DNA of 64,000 nt, from assembly GCA_900104495.1 (NCBI GenBank), contig FMXS01000008.1, forward strand, positions 62,001 to 126,000, written 5' to 3'. Each line of letters opens with the position of its first letter. Position 1 is the first letter of the stretch. This document shows, one piece after another, positions 52,017-59,180 of the stretch. Both the position numbers and the translations under genes were made by a program. Source of the DNA: Ruminococcaceae bacterium FB2012 (GTDB lineage Bacteria; Bacillota; Clostridia; Oscillospirales; Ruminococcaceae). The notes beneath the pieces are model-generated. The model did no database searches. It had not been told where the DNA came from and was given only the letters and a program-made list of their open reading frames with translations.

Positions 52017-52744
52017 AGCGAGATACCTCCGTCCATTGTGATGACCTGTCCCGTTATGTAGGAGAATTCGTCACGGGTCAGCATTGACACCAGCGCCGCC
52101 ACTTCTTCGGCCTTGCCGAAGCGGTGCAGGGGGATGTCTTTGAGGTATTCCTCTTTCTTTTCGTCCGAGAGGGCGTTTATCATTTCCGTTTCGATAAAGC
52201 CCGGAGCCACGGCATTTACCCGGATGCCCTTGCTCCCCAGTTCCTTTGCCAGCACACGGGTAAAGGAGTTCACCGCGCCCTTGGTGGCGCTGTATACGCT
52301 CTGTCCCGCAAGAGCCAGTTCTCCGCTGACCGAGGACATATTGATTATCACGCCCTGCTTGCGCCTGAACATTTTCAGAGCCGCCTGCTGTGCGCAGTAG
52401 AAATAGCCCTTGACGTTCAGGTCCAGGCAGGCGGAAAGGTCATCCATGTTCTGCGCCAGGAGAAAGCTGTCCCTGACGATGCCGGCGTTGTTCACCAGCA
52501 CGTCTATCTGTCCGAACTGCTTGTCGATGTCCCTTATCATCTGCTTGACCTGGGCAAGATCGGAGACGTCGGCCTTGTATATGATGCCGTCCCCTCCGTT
52601 GGCTTTTATCTCTTCGAGGACCTTTACGGCCTCTTCCTCGCTTCGGCTGTAATTAACCGCCACGGTGAAGCCGTCCTTTGCCAGCCTTAATGCGCAGGCT
52701 TTGCCTATCCCCCGGGATGCCCCGGTCACAAGTGCGGTCTTCAT
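52013..52744 (-). CDS. FabG-like 3-oxoacyl-ACP reductase
   Basis: A 243-residue short-chain dehydrogenase. Motifs: NADPH loop TGASRGIG, NNAG, catalytic Ser in INMSSVSG, YSATK (Tyr-x-x-x-Lys), and PGFIETEM. It reduces the 3-ketoacyl-ACP product of the ketosynthase. The C-terminal EFSYITGQVITMDGGIS is standard FabG. ATGA overlap with the upstream KS-CLF gene and TGATG overlap with the dehydratase gene show a single translational unit. Confidence 0.95.
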   Translation of the reverse strand: MKTALVTGASRGIGKACALRLAKDGFTVAVNYSRSEEEAVKVLEEIKANGGDGIIYKADVSDLAQVKQMIRDIDKQFGQIDVLVNNAGIVRDSFLLAQNMDDLSACLDLNVKGYFYCAQQAALKMFRRKQGVIINMSSVSGELALAGQSVYSATKGAVNSFTRVLAKELGSKGIRVNAVAPGFIETEMINALSDEKKEEYLKDIPLHRFGKAEEVAALVSMLTRDEFSYITGQVITMDGGISL

Positions 52745-55134
52745 TGCTTATCCTCCCTGCTTATGACTGCGGCGCAGTAGCTTCCGCCGGAGCCGTAGGA
52801 TATCACCAGTATGTTGTCAAGCCCCGAAGTTTCCAGCTTGCCCGTCTGCTTTCCGCCGGCAGTGTAATACTCCTGCTCCTTGATGTCGCCGCTTATCATC
52901 AGTGCGGCGTGAGCGGCCCCGAGAGCCGCGCTTGCTGCTCTGCCCTCGCCCAGCTTGTCCTTTACGGAAATGACCGGCAGAGTATTCGCCCTCTCGCCGA
53001 AGAGGTTTTTCAGAGCCTCTTCCTCGATAGCGTCCACGGCCTTGTGGCCGTTGGCAAAGCCGATGACGGCTCCGATGTCGTCACGGGCCAGCAGAGCATC
53101 GTCGATAGCTTCCATGACCGCGGTTTCAAGAGCCTTCTCCGAGCCGGAAAGGGTCCCGAAGGGAACTCCGCAGCAGGCGGAGCCGCTGCCCGTGAGATAG
53201 GCGTAAACTTTTGCTCCCCTTTCGGAAGCGGAGTCGATGTCCTCCAAAAGCAGAGCGGTGCTGCCGTCGGAGAGGGTGAACTTATCCTTGCCGGAGTAGG
53301 GCATTACGGGCTCCTCCGAGGCCAGTCCCAGGCCGCCGAAAAGCTCCCGCATTATCTCGTTGTTCTCGTCGGTGCCGGTGGCAAGCATAGCCTTCTGCTT
53401 GCCCGCCCGGATGACGTCCAGCGCGTAGGCCGCCGAGAAAAGTCCCGACTGTGCGCCGTTGGTGGCGGTGACGTTGTATCCCTTGATGCCCGAGCAGATA
53501 GAAAGGTATCCGCCGGCGGCATTGTAAACGGTGTTGGGGAACTTGAAGGCGCTGCCGTTGGCATTGCCCTTCTCCGCGATGAGCATTTCAAAGTCGCAGA
53601 CGGGGGACAAAGCACCCTCCGAGGTGCCCACGATGATTCCGGTCTGAGGAGCGTTCTCGCCGGTTATCTCATAGCCGCCGTCTTTAAGCGCGTACATTCC
53701 CGAAACGCACTGGAGCTGGCTGAAACGGTCCAGCTTGCGGTAGAAGGACATTTTCAGCCCCAGCTCGTCGTACTGCTCCTTGCTCACTTCGGAGCATACG
53801 GCGTCTCCGGCTTTCATATCCTTTCCGCAGAGTTCAAGATAGCTTTCCTTGCCGCATCCTGCGGGGGTCACGATTCCGAGGCCGGTGATCGCCGCGCCGC
53901 GGCTGTTCTTCACGGGCTTCACGCCCCCCTGTTCCTTGCTGAAGACGATGCTGGCGTTGTTGCCGCCGAAGGCGAAGGAGTTGCTCATAACGGTCTTGAG
54001 TTCCTTCTCCTTGGGGAAGTTGGGGCAGAAGTCGATGTCCCCGGCTCTCTCCTTGAGCTTGACCAGGTCCTCTTTGCTGAAGCCCAGCGTCGGGGGAACT
54101 GTGTTCCCGGTGAGGGCCTTGACGGCGAATACCGCCTCTACGGCTCCCGCCGCGCCCAGGCAGTGGCCTGTCATGGCTTTGGTGGAGCTGACGCTGAGGT
54201 CCCCGTTCTTACCGTCGAAGATAGTATGCAGAGACAGGAACTCCGCCTCGTCATTCTTGGCAGTGCCGGTGCCGTGGGCGTTGACGTAGCCAATATCCGC
54301 TTCGGTGAGGCCGGAGCTTTCTATGGCGGTGCGGATAGCGTTCATCTGGCACTCTCCGTCGGGACGGGGAGCGGTGATGTGGTGAGCGTCGCTGGTGACA
54401 CCCGAGCCCAGCACCTCGCAGTAGATCCTTGCGCCGCGCTCTACGGCGTGTTCGTAGGACTCAACTATAAGCGCACCTGCGCCTTCTCCCAAAGTTATCC
54501 CGCTGAGATGATTGAAGGGGGAGCAGGGATTTGCGTCCAGGGCGTGAAGGGAAGTGAAGCCCGCATAAGGCACCGAAGCGAAAGCGTCGGCTCCGCCGGC
54601 TACCACGATATCCGCCTTGCCCGCACGGATAAGATCTGCGGCATAGGCGATGCTGATAGTTCCTGCGGCGCAGGCGTTAGCCACATTTGTAACGGCTCCC
54701 CCCGCGTGGCACCAGGCTGCCGCCTGTGAGGCGATAGCGGAAATAGGCATCTGCGGGATAAGCTCCTTCCTCTTTTCCTTGGTGTAGTACTCCTCCGCGC
54801 TGACGACACCGCCCACGCAGCTTCCCATGATAACGCTGACGCGGCTGTCTCCGCGGAAATCATCCAGCCCGGAGTCCTTCATGGCCTCGTCCACGGCCTT
54901 GATGCAGAGCTTGGAAACTCTGTCCATGCCCTCGGTGCCGGGGATATTGTCCCAGCCCTTGGAGCGCACCTCCGCGGCGTAATCCGAGTAGCAGTTCTCG
55001 GTATCCACCGTCGTAGTATGCTCGATTCCCGACCGGGAGGCCAGCACGCTTTCCCAGCACTCCTTAACATTATCACCCACCGCCGAGATCATTCCCAGCC
55101 CGGTGATAACGCATCTTTCACTATTCTTAGTCAT
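52741..55134 (-). CDS. Fused ketosynthase / chain-length-factor-like protein (KS-CLF)
   Basis: A 797-residue protein made of two FabF-type ketosynthase domains in tandem. KS1 (about 1-400) is intact: Cys155 (NVANACAAGT), His287 (VNAHGTGTAKND), His324 (MTGHCLGAAG), and C-terminal FAFGGNNAS. KS2 (about 412-790, starting AAITGLGIVTPAG) has lost the nucleophile: the aligned segment TATNGAQSGL has Ala561 with Gln562 beside it, and the second active-site His aligns with Glu730 (KDKLGEGRAAS); only His697 remains. This is the KS-alpha plus CLF logic of type II polyketide synthases, aryl polyene systems and PfaC-type PUFA synthases, here in one chain. GGGTG precedes the ATG; ACP gene just upstream, ketoreductase gene overlapping downstream. 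Confidence 0.88.
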   Translation of the reverse strand: MTKNSERCVITGLGMISAVGDNVKECWESVLASRSGIEHTTTVDTENCYSDYAAEVRSKGWDNIPGTEGMDRVSKLCIKAVDEAMKDSGLDDFRGDSRVSVIMGSCVGGVVSAEEYYTKEKRKELIPQMPISAIASQAAAWCHAGGAVTNVANACAAGTISIAYAADLIRAGKADIVVAGGADAFASVPYAGFTSLHALDANPCSPFNHLSGITLGEGAGALIVESYEHAVERGARIYCEVLGSGVTSDAHHITAPRPDGECQMNAIRTAIESSGLTEADIGYVNAHGTGTAKNDEAEFLSLHTIFDGKNGDLSVSSTKAMTGHCLGAAGAVEAVFAVKALTGNTVPPTLGFSKEDLVKLKERAGDIDFCPNFPKEKELKTVMSNSFAFGGNNASIVFSKEQGGVKPVKNSRGAAITGLGIVTPAGCGKESYLELCGKDMKAGDAVCSEVSKEQYDELGLKMSFYRKLDRFSQLQCVSGMYALKDGGYEITGENAPQTGIIVGTSEGALSPVCDFEMLIAEKGNANGSAFKFPNTVYNAAGGYLSICSGIKGYNVTATNGAQSGLFSAAYALDVIRAGKQKAMLATGTDENNEIMRELFGGLGLASEEPVMPYSGKDKFTLSDGSTALLLEDIDSASERGAKVYAYLTGSGSACCGVPFGTLSGSEKALETAVMEAIDDALLARDDIGAVIGFANGHKAVDAIEEEALKNLFGERANTLPVISVKDKLGEGRAASAALGAAHAALMISGDIKEQEYYTAGGKQTGKLETSGLDNILVISYGSGGSYCAAVISREDKQ

Positions 55135-55187
55135 TTTAATACACCCTTTAATTATTCTTTATTCGTTATTCTTTAATAAACAAGCAT

Positions 55188-55215
55188 AAAGCCCTACCGG
55201 GGACGGAAGGGCTTT
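55188..55215 (-). terminator. Weak hairpin between ACP and KS-CLF genes
   Basis: AAAGCCCT / AGGGCTTT stem with a GC-rich loop and only a short T-run. It could attenuate the transcript after the ACP gene, giving more ACP than the large synthase. The adjoining 55145-55175 bases are ATTATTCTTTATTCG-type repeat. Confidence 0.5.
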
Positions 55216-55232
55216 TCGGCTGTATGCCTTTT

Positions 55233-55469
55233 TTACTTGTTCTCCTCGATGTATGCGGCGATGGTGTCGATGCTTACAAAATGCTCCTTGCCCACGCCGG
55301 TCATGTCAACGCCGTATTCGCCGTCAACAAACGAGATGATCTCCAGGGAGTCCACCGAATCGAGGTTGATGGGATCCTCGCTGAAAAGCTCGGTGTCATA
55401 TTCGAGAACGTCGGGTTCCACACCCAGGGTAGAGCAGATGAAGTCCTTGAGTTTTGCTTTGATTTCCAT
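55233..55469 (-). CDS. Acyl carrier protein
   Basis: A 78-residue ACP, first gene of the operon. The phosphopantetheine attachment serine is in NLDSVDSLEIISFVDGEYGV (DSV in place of DSL), preceded by an acidic, slightly longer loop ELFSEDPI than in housekeeping AcpP. Helix 1 (KLKDFICSTLGVEPD) and helix 4 (IDTIAAYIEE) are present. It would carry the growing chain for KS-CLF, KR and DH. A typical AAAGGAG site lies upstream. The non-standard loop suggests a dedicated ACP rather than the fatty-acid one. Confidence 0.92.
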   Translation of the reverse strand: MEIKAKLKDFICSTLGVEPDVLEYDTELFSEDPINLDSVDSLEIISFVDGEYGVDMTGVGKEHFVSIDTIAAYIEENK

Positions 55470-55504
55470 TTTTCATACTCCTTTGGTATATTATTTACCC
55501 AAGT

Positions 55505-55510
55505 ATTATA
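55505..55510 (-). promoter_or_regulatory. -10 element of the ACP/KS-CLF operon
   Basis: Minus-strand TATAAT at 55505-55510, about 36 bp from the ACP start, in a long A/T-rich stretch; the -35 region (TTTTCT at 17 bp) is poor, which may mean activator dependence. Confidence 0.5.
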
Positions 55511-55569
55511 CTACATTATTATATAAAAGAAAACATACAATGCGAAGGTTTTGCACAAATATTTAACAC

Positions 55570-55815
55570 AAGGACGCAAACGTACTAATAATTTATCCTT
55601 TTAACAAAACGAAAAATGTCGGATCCCGCCGGAAAATCGCGGAAAATAACCGTGCGCGGATGCGCACACCTTCATTATCCGTTATTCGTTATTCACTATT
55701 CATCATTCATTGAGCGGATACGCGCTTCCGTTTGTTATTTTTGCATATATTAATATTTTCCCTTTGTGCATGGTGACAAAAAGTTTTTATGAAAGTATGA
55801 TAGTTAATAGTAAAC
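55570..55815. other. Divergent intergenic region
   Basis: No gene seen. It holds an ATTATCCGTTATTCGTTATT-type direct-repeat tract (55674-55712), another member of the AT-rich repeat family, and is otherwise A/T-rich between the ACP promoter and the promoter at 55817. Confidence 0.5.
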
Positions 55816-55816
55816 C

Positions 55817-55845
55817 TTGACAAATTGTGCAAGGGAGGGTATAAT
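55817..55845 (+). promoter_or_regulatory. Consensus promoter of the small charged protein and GGDEF genes
   Basis: TTGACA (55817-55822) and TATAAT (55840-55845), both perfect with a 17-bp spacer; a very strong sigma-A promoter, 73 bp from the start codon. Confidence 0.9.
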
Positions 55846-55917
55846 AATTTCATTGGATATTAGTGATTTTTTCGTATCCGAACCAAACATCAAACATCGA
55901 AAGGTGGGATCAACTGT

Positions 55918-56100
55918 ATGGCGAAAAAGGAAGGCGAGAAAAAGCCCAAGGCCGAAAAGGTCGCAAATGCGGGCGATCTGCTGAAAGACAGAGTCAGCAG
56001 TATCATGGACATGGTCGAGGACGATGAGGACGAGCTCGATGAGGAACTGCTGGAAGAGCTGAAAAAGCCAAAGAAGAAATTCTTCGGTCTCTTCGGATAA
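55918..56100 (+). CDS. 60-aa highly charged protein of unknown function
   Basis: Sixty residues in three blocks: a basic N-terminus (MAKKEGEKKPKAEKV), a strongly acidic helix (MVEDDEDELDEELLEELKK) and a basic-hydrophobic end (PKKKFFGLFG) that could dip into a membrane or form a docking peptide. No Cys and no signal peptide. AAAGGTGGG lies upstream and the promoter is among the best in the window, so it is likely abundant. It precedes the Cache-GGDEF gene by 73 bp with only a T-less hairpin (TGCGG/CCGCA) between, so they are probably co-transcribed. No family recognised. Confidence 0.7.
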   Translation: MAKKEGEKKPKAEKVANAGDLLKDRVSSIMDMVEDDEDELDEELLEELKKPKKKFFGLFG

Positions 56101-56173
56101 CCTGCGGAGATCACCGCAGACGGCGTTGATGCCGTAACCGTGCCAAAATTTCATTATGAAAGGTTTGAGAAAA

Positions 56174-57838
56174 TTGAGTACAAAAAAGAAAAGCGGTAAA
56201 ATGGGTTTTTCAGCCCTTAACCGGATCCTTATTCTCCAGATCATCGTAATGCTCGGTCTGTCCGTTTTCATTACCCTGACCGTAAGTTCAAAAACCAAGG
56301 ATAACGCTATCGACCACATGAAGGCCATAGGCGAAGAACGTGCAAAGATCATCGAAACATTCGTGGACAACGCTGAAAAGACTCTGACATATTTCAGCAG
56401 ATCTCCCGAAGTGCTTGACGTGGTGAAGAGAGCCAAGGAGCTTTCCTGGCAGGATCTTCAGACCAAGCTCCGTGCCGGCGAGTTCGACAACAAGGCCGCC
56501 CAGGCTTATACCGAAGCCCTCAGTAAGGACATCGGCGCCAACAACGAAGGTCTGTGGATAGGCTCCCTCGATACAATTGTTATCAACCATACCAACAGCA
56601 AGATCCTCGGTATGATGACCCGTAAGGAAGCCAAGCAGAACGATACCGATCCCGACGTTCCCGCACAGGCGAGAATAGACGACCTTATCAGCAAGCTGAA
56701 GGTAGCAGGCAATGAGGGCGTTTACAACACCGGGATCATCATCTCCCCCGGAAGCGGCGAGCAGTGCCTCTCCCTTTACAAGGGCGTATTTGAGAACGGC
56801 GAGCTGGTCGGCTTCGTAGGTCTCGGAATCTACACCCAGGGCCTGCTGGATACCCTTAACGCTATCAGCATCCCCGATATGCAGAACGCTACTTACTCCA
56901 TGGCCAACATCAGGGCCAATGCAGACGGCAAGTACACCTACATCTTCAACTCTGCTGTCGCAGAGAAGATCACCAAGGAGAACGCCGCAGACGTTACCAA
57001 GCCCGTAGATAACGACGAGCTGGTAAAGATCATCGAGAAGCACTCCGACGTGCGCGTTTCCGATGAAGACATCACCGACAAGTACGAGTACAACAACGGC
57101 AAGAGCATGGTGGCTACATACACCGTTATCCCCAAGTACAGCTGGATCCTCACCGTTGACGACACCACAAGCGAAGTTTACTCTCTGACCCACACGATGA
57201 TCCTCTACCTCGGCATCTTCGGTGCCGTTATCCTCGGACTCATCGTAGTATTCAACATCATCAACAAGAGACAGGCAGTCATCAACCAGAAACTGGTATC
57301 GACCATTGCCAAGAACAACATGACCAAGAAGTCCCTGAACACCGCTATGTTCAAGGATGTACTGACAGGTGTGAACAACCGTGTAAGCTTCACTATGAAC
57401 CTTGACAAGATCAAGGCCGAGGAAGGCTCGCCGGTATACTTCGCAATGTTCAACATCATCAAGTTCTCCGAGATCAACTCCCAGTACGGCGCCGAGGCCG
57501 GCGACCTGCTCCTGGTCAAGACTTCTGAGACTCTCACCGAGTTCTTCCCAGACAACGAGATCTACCGTACCGGTTCCGACGAGTTCATGCTGGTAGTTCC
57601 CACTAAGGACGGCAGCCCGTCCATCAACGAGGTAATGGACAAGGTGAACATCGCATTCCGTCAGATGCGCGTGCCTAAGGACATCGAGAATGTCGGCACT
57701 GTTTATCCCGAGTACAAGGTAGCAGTCGGCAAGAGAAGAGCCGGTGCCGCAGACGTTTCCATCATCTCCTCTCTCAAGAAGAAGATGAACGAGAGCGACG
57801 CCGCCACCATCGGCAACATCGAGTGCATAGACCTGTAA
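56174..57838 (+). CDS. Cache-sensor GGDEF protein with altered signature
   Basis: About 554 residues. TM1 (about 22-42), an extracytoplasmic dCache-like sensor (about 45-335, SPEVLDVVKRA, GLWIGSLDTIVINHT, GLGIYTQGLLDTLN, YTVIPKYSWILTVDD), TM2 (about 345-367), then a GGDEF-fold domain (FKDVLTGVNNRVSF ... EIYRTGSDEFMLVV). The signature reads GSDEF rather than GGDEF and the usual allosteric RxxD is not obvious, so diguanylate cyclase activity is doubtful; it may bind GTP or c-di-GMP instead. TTG 56174 has GAAAGG upstream; ATG 56156, six codons earlier, has no ribosome binding site. Codon bias is strong, as in highly expressed genes. Confidence 0.85.
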   Translation: MSTKKKSGKMGFSALNRILILQIIVMLGLSVFITLTVSSKTKDNAIDHMKAIGEERAKIIETFVDNAEKTLTYFSRSPEVLDVVKRAKELSWQDLQTKLRAGEFDNKAAQAYTEALSKDIGANNEGLWIGSLDTIVINHTNSKILGMMTRKEAKQNDTDPDVPAQARIDDLISKLKVAGNEGVYNTGIIISPGSGEQCLSLYKGVFENGELVGFVGLGIYTQGLLDTLNAISIPDMQNATYSMANIRANADGKYTYIFNSAVAEKITKENAADVTKPVDNDELVKIIEKHSDVRVSDEDITDKYEYNNGKSMVATYTVIPKYSWILTVDDTTSEVYSLTHTMILYLGIFGAVILGLIVVFNIINKRQAVINQKLVSTIAKNNMTKKSLNTAMFKDVLTGVNNRVSFTMNLDKIKAEEGSPVYFAMFNIIKFSEINSQYGAEAGDLLLVKTSETLTEFFPDNEIYRTGSDEFMLVVPTKDGSPSINEVMDKVNIAFRQMRVPKDIENVGTVYPEYKVAVGKRRAGAADVSIISSLKKKMNESDAATIGNIECIDL

Positions 57839-57876
57839 CGCGGACGGTTTGGACCGTGACATATCATAGTTTTTCA

Positions 57877-57909
57877 GCATCCCTGCCGGGCTCCGGCGGG
57901 GATGCTTTT
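57877..57909 (+). terminator. Terminator after the GGDEF gene
   Basis: GCATCCC / GGGATGC stem with an inner GCCGG/CCGGC pair, followed by TTTT. Confidence 0.85.
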
Positions 57910-57962
57910 CGCTGCGCGGTTTTTTATCCCGTTTTTGTTGTGTAATGCTGATAAAAAAACAG

Positions 57963-58009
57963 CGGGAAATGCGCTCCCCGCCGTAAGGCGGGGGAGATGC
58001 ATTTCCCGT
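57963..58009 (-). terminator. Terminator of the tetR gene
   Basis: Long imperfect stem pairing CGGGAAATGC with GCATTTCCCG and an inner CCCCGCC/GGCGGGG hairpin; on the minus strand it is followed by seven T residues. Confidence 0.85.
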
Positions 58010-58034
58010 ATTTTTCTGACCTGTCGTACAGCTC

Positions 58035-58643
58035 TTAACCGTCAACCACGGTAAACTGCGCGATAATGTTCCTTATCGCGGTGTAGAGGTCGGGTTTCAG
58101 CTTGTCCAGAGTGCAGGGCTCGCGGTAGAGGATCGAGGAATAGCAGGTGGCCGATACCAGCTCCACCACCATGAAAAGCATCAGCTCCGGGTCGCGGATC
58201 GGATGCTCCGACTCCTCAAGCAGTTTGAGATACTCGTCCCGGAAGACGGTCTCCTGCTCCGAAGGCGTGGACAGGGCCTGCATGAACAGTCCCCAGCTGA
58301 GGTTCTTGGAGATGAAATTCAGCAGCGACTTGTTCTCGTCCAGCTGATTGATGATATTATCTATCAAAAATATAAACTTATCCTCAAAGCCCATGGGTTC
58401 GGTCTGCTGAGAGAGGGCGTAGGCGGCAATAGTCATCACCTGGGCGCTCTTGCCGGCGATCAGCTTCCTTCTTATATCGTACTTATCCTTGAAATACAGA
58501 TAGAACGTCCCCTTGCCGACCCCGGCCTTGCTGGCAATATCCGTAATAGAAGTTTTGCTGAAGCCTTTGGTGGTGAAAAATTCAAACGCCGTATTCAGCA
58601 GCGAGCTTTCCTTGCTCTTCTTTTTCATATCGACCTTACTCAT
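58035..58643 (-). CDS. TetR-family transcriptional regulator
   Basis: A 202-residue repressor. The N-terminal HTH is complete: SLLNTAFEFFTTKGFSKTSI, TDIASKAGVGKGTFYLYFKDK. The C-terminal helical domain (about 70-200) is the ligand-binding and dimer part, with no close ligand prediction. It lies divergently from the MMPL transporter gene; five copies of a TGAC-N5-GTCA palindrome fill the intergenic region, so it most likely represses the transporter and itself. ATG 58643 follows GGAGAAG. Confidence 0.93.
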   Translation of the reverse strand: MSKVDMKKKSKESSLLNTAFEFFTTKGFSKTSITDIASKAGVGKGTFYLYFKDKYDIRRKLIAGKSAQVMTIAAYALSQQTEPMGFEDKFIFLIDNIINQLDENKSLLNFISKNLSWGLFMQALSTPSEQETVFRDEYLKLLEESEHPIRDPELMLFMVVELVSATCYSSILYREPCTLDKLKPDLYTAIRNIIAQFTVVDG

Positions 58644-58664
58644 CACTCTTCTCCTATCTTAATG

Positions 58665-58960
58665 GGGGCATGGCCCCCATACCCCCGCTTCGCCTCGGCG
58701 GGAAGTTTGGGGCTTCGGCTCGCTTGGGTTTCGTTTTTGGAACATTGGTTTGATCTGTTTTTTTGCTGCCGTAGAGTAGTGTGCATCCGAAGGGGTTCGG
58801 GACCGACCGGAAAGCCCTCGAAACGGGCGCTGCGCTTATGTTGGACTCCGCCGCCTCACTATCTCGGTTTCTGCGCAAAGTTGCTTGCGGCGGAATTGCG
58901 CCGTCCGCGCTCGGACCGACCGGAAAGCCCCCGAATTGGGCGCTGCGCTGTTTCTTATCT
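58665..58960 (-). repeat. Composite repeat, copy 11 (diverged), in the tetR leader
   Basis: Minus orientation. Recognisable modules on the plus strand are GTGCATCCGAAGGGGTTCGG, CCGGAAAGCCCTCGAAACGG, TTGCTTGCGGCGGAATTGCG, CCGTCCGCGCTCGGACC and a second CCGGAAAGCCCCCGAATTGG. The central hairpin is absent. The tetR promoter lies at its far end, so the repeat is transcribed as about 300 nt of tetR 5' leader. Confidence 0.7.
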
Positions 58961-58963
58961 ACC

Positions 58964-58992
58964 ATTATATCTTAATTTCCACTTCTTGTCAA
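58964..58992 (-). promoter_or_regulatory. Consensus promoter of tetR
   Basis: Minus-strand TTGACA (58987-58992) and TATAAT (58964-58969), 17-bp spacer. It starts a leader of about 310 nt running through the composite repeat. Confidence 0.8.
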
Positions 58993-59001
58993 CCCGCAAA
59001 C

Positions 59002-59147
59002 TGACCAACAGTCACCATGACCGCCGGTCAGTTTTGTGCAATCATACAAAATTTCTGACCGTCAGTCAATTTCTTGCCTTTGACTATTGACTATCGGTCA
59101 GCTTGGGAGTATAATATGAAATGTAACCAAGAAATGACTGTCGGTCA
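59002..59147. promoter_or_regulatory. Array of five TetR operators
   Basis: Five 13-bp palindromes of form TGAC-N5-GTCA at 59002-59014, 59018-59030, 59056-59068, 59088-59100 and 59135-59147. The central bases are CAACA, CGCCG, CGTCA, TATCG and TGTCG. The fourth overlaps the -35 box of the MMPL promoter and the first two lie just upstream of the tetR promoter. Confidence 0.85.
59087..59115 (+). promoter_or_regulatory. Promoter of the MMPL operon
   Basis: TTGACT (59087-59092) and TATAAT (59110-59115), 17-bp spacer, overlapped by operators. Confidence 0.85.
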
Positions 59148-59180
59148 GATGTGGCCGCAGTATTAAGGAGCTGATATAAT

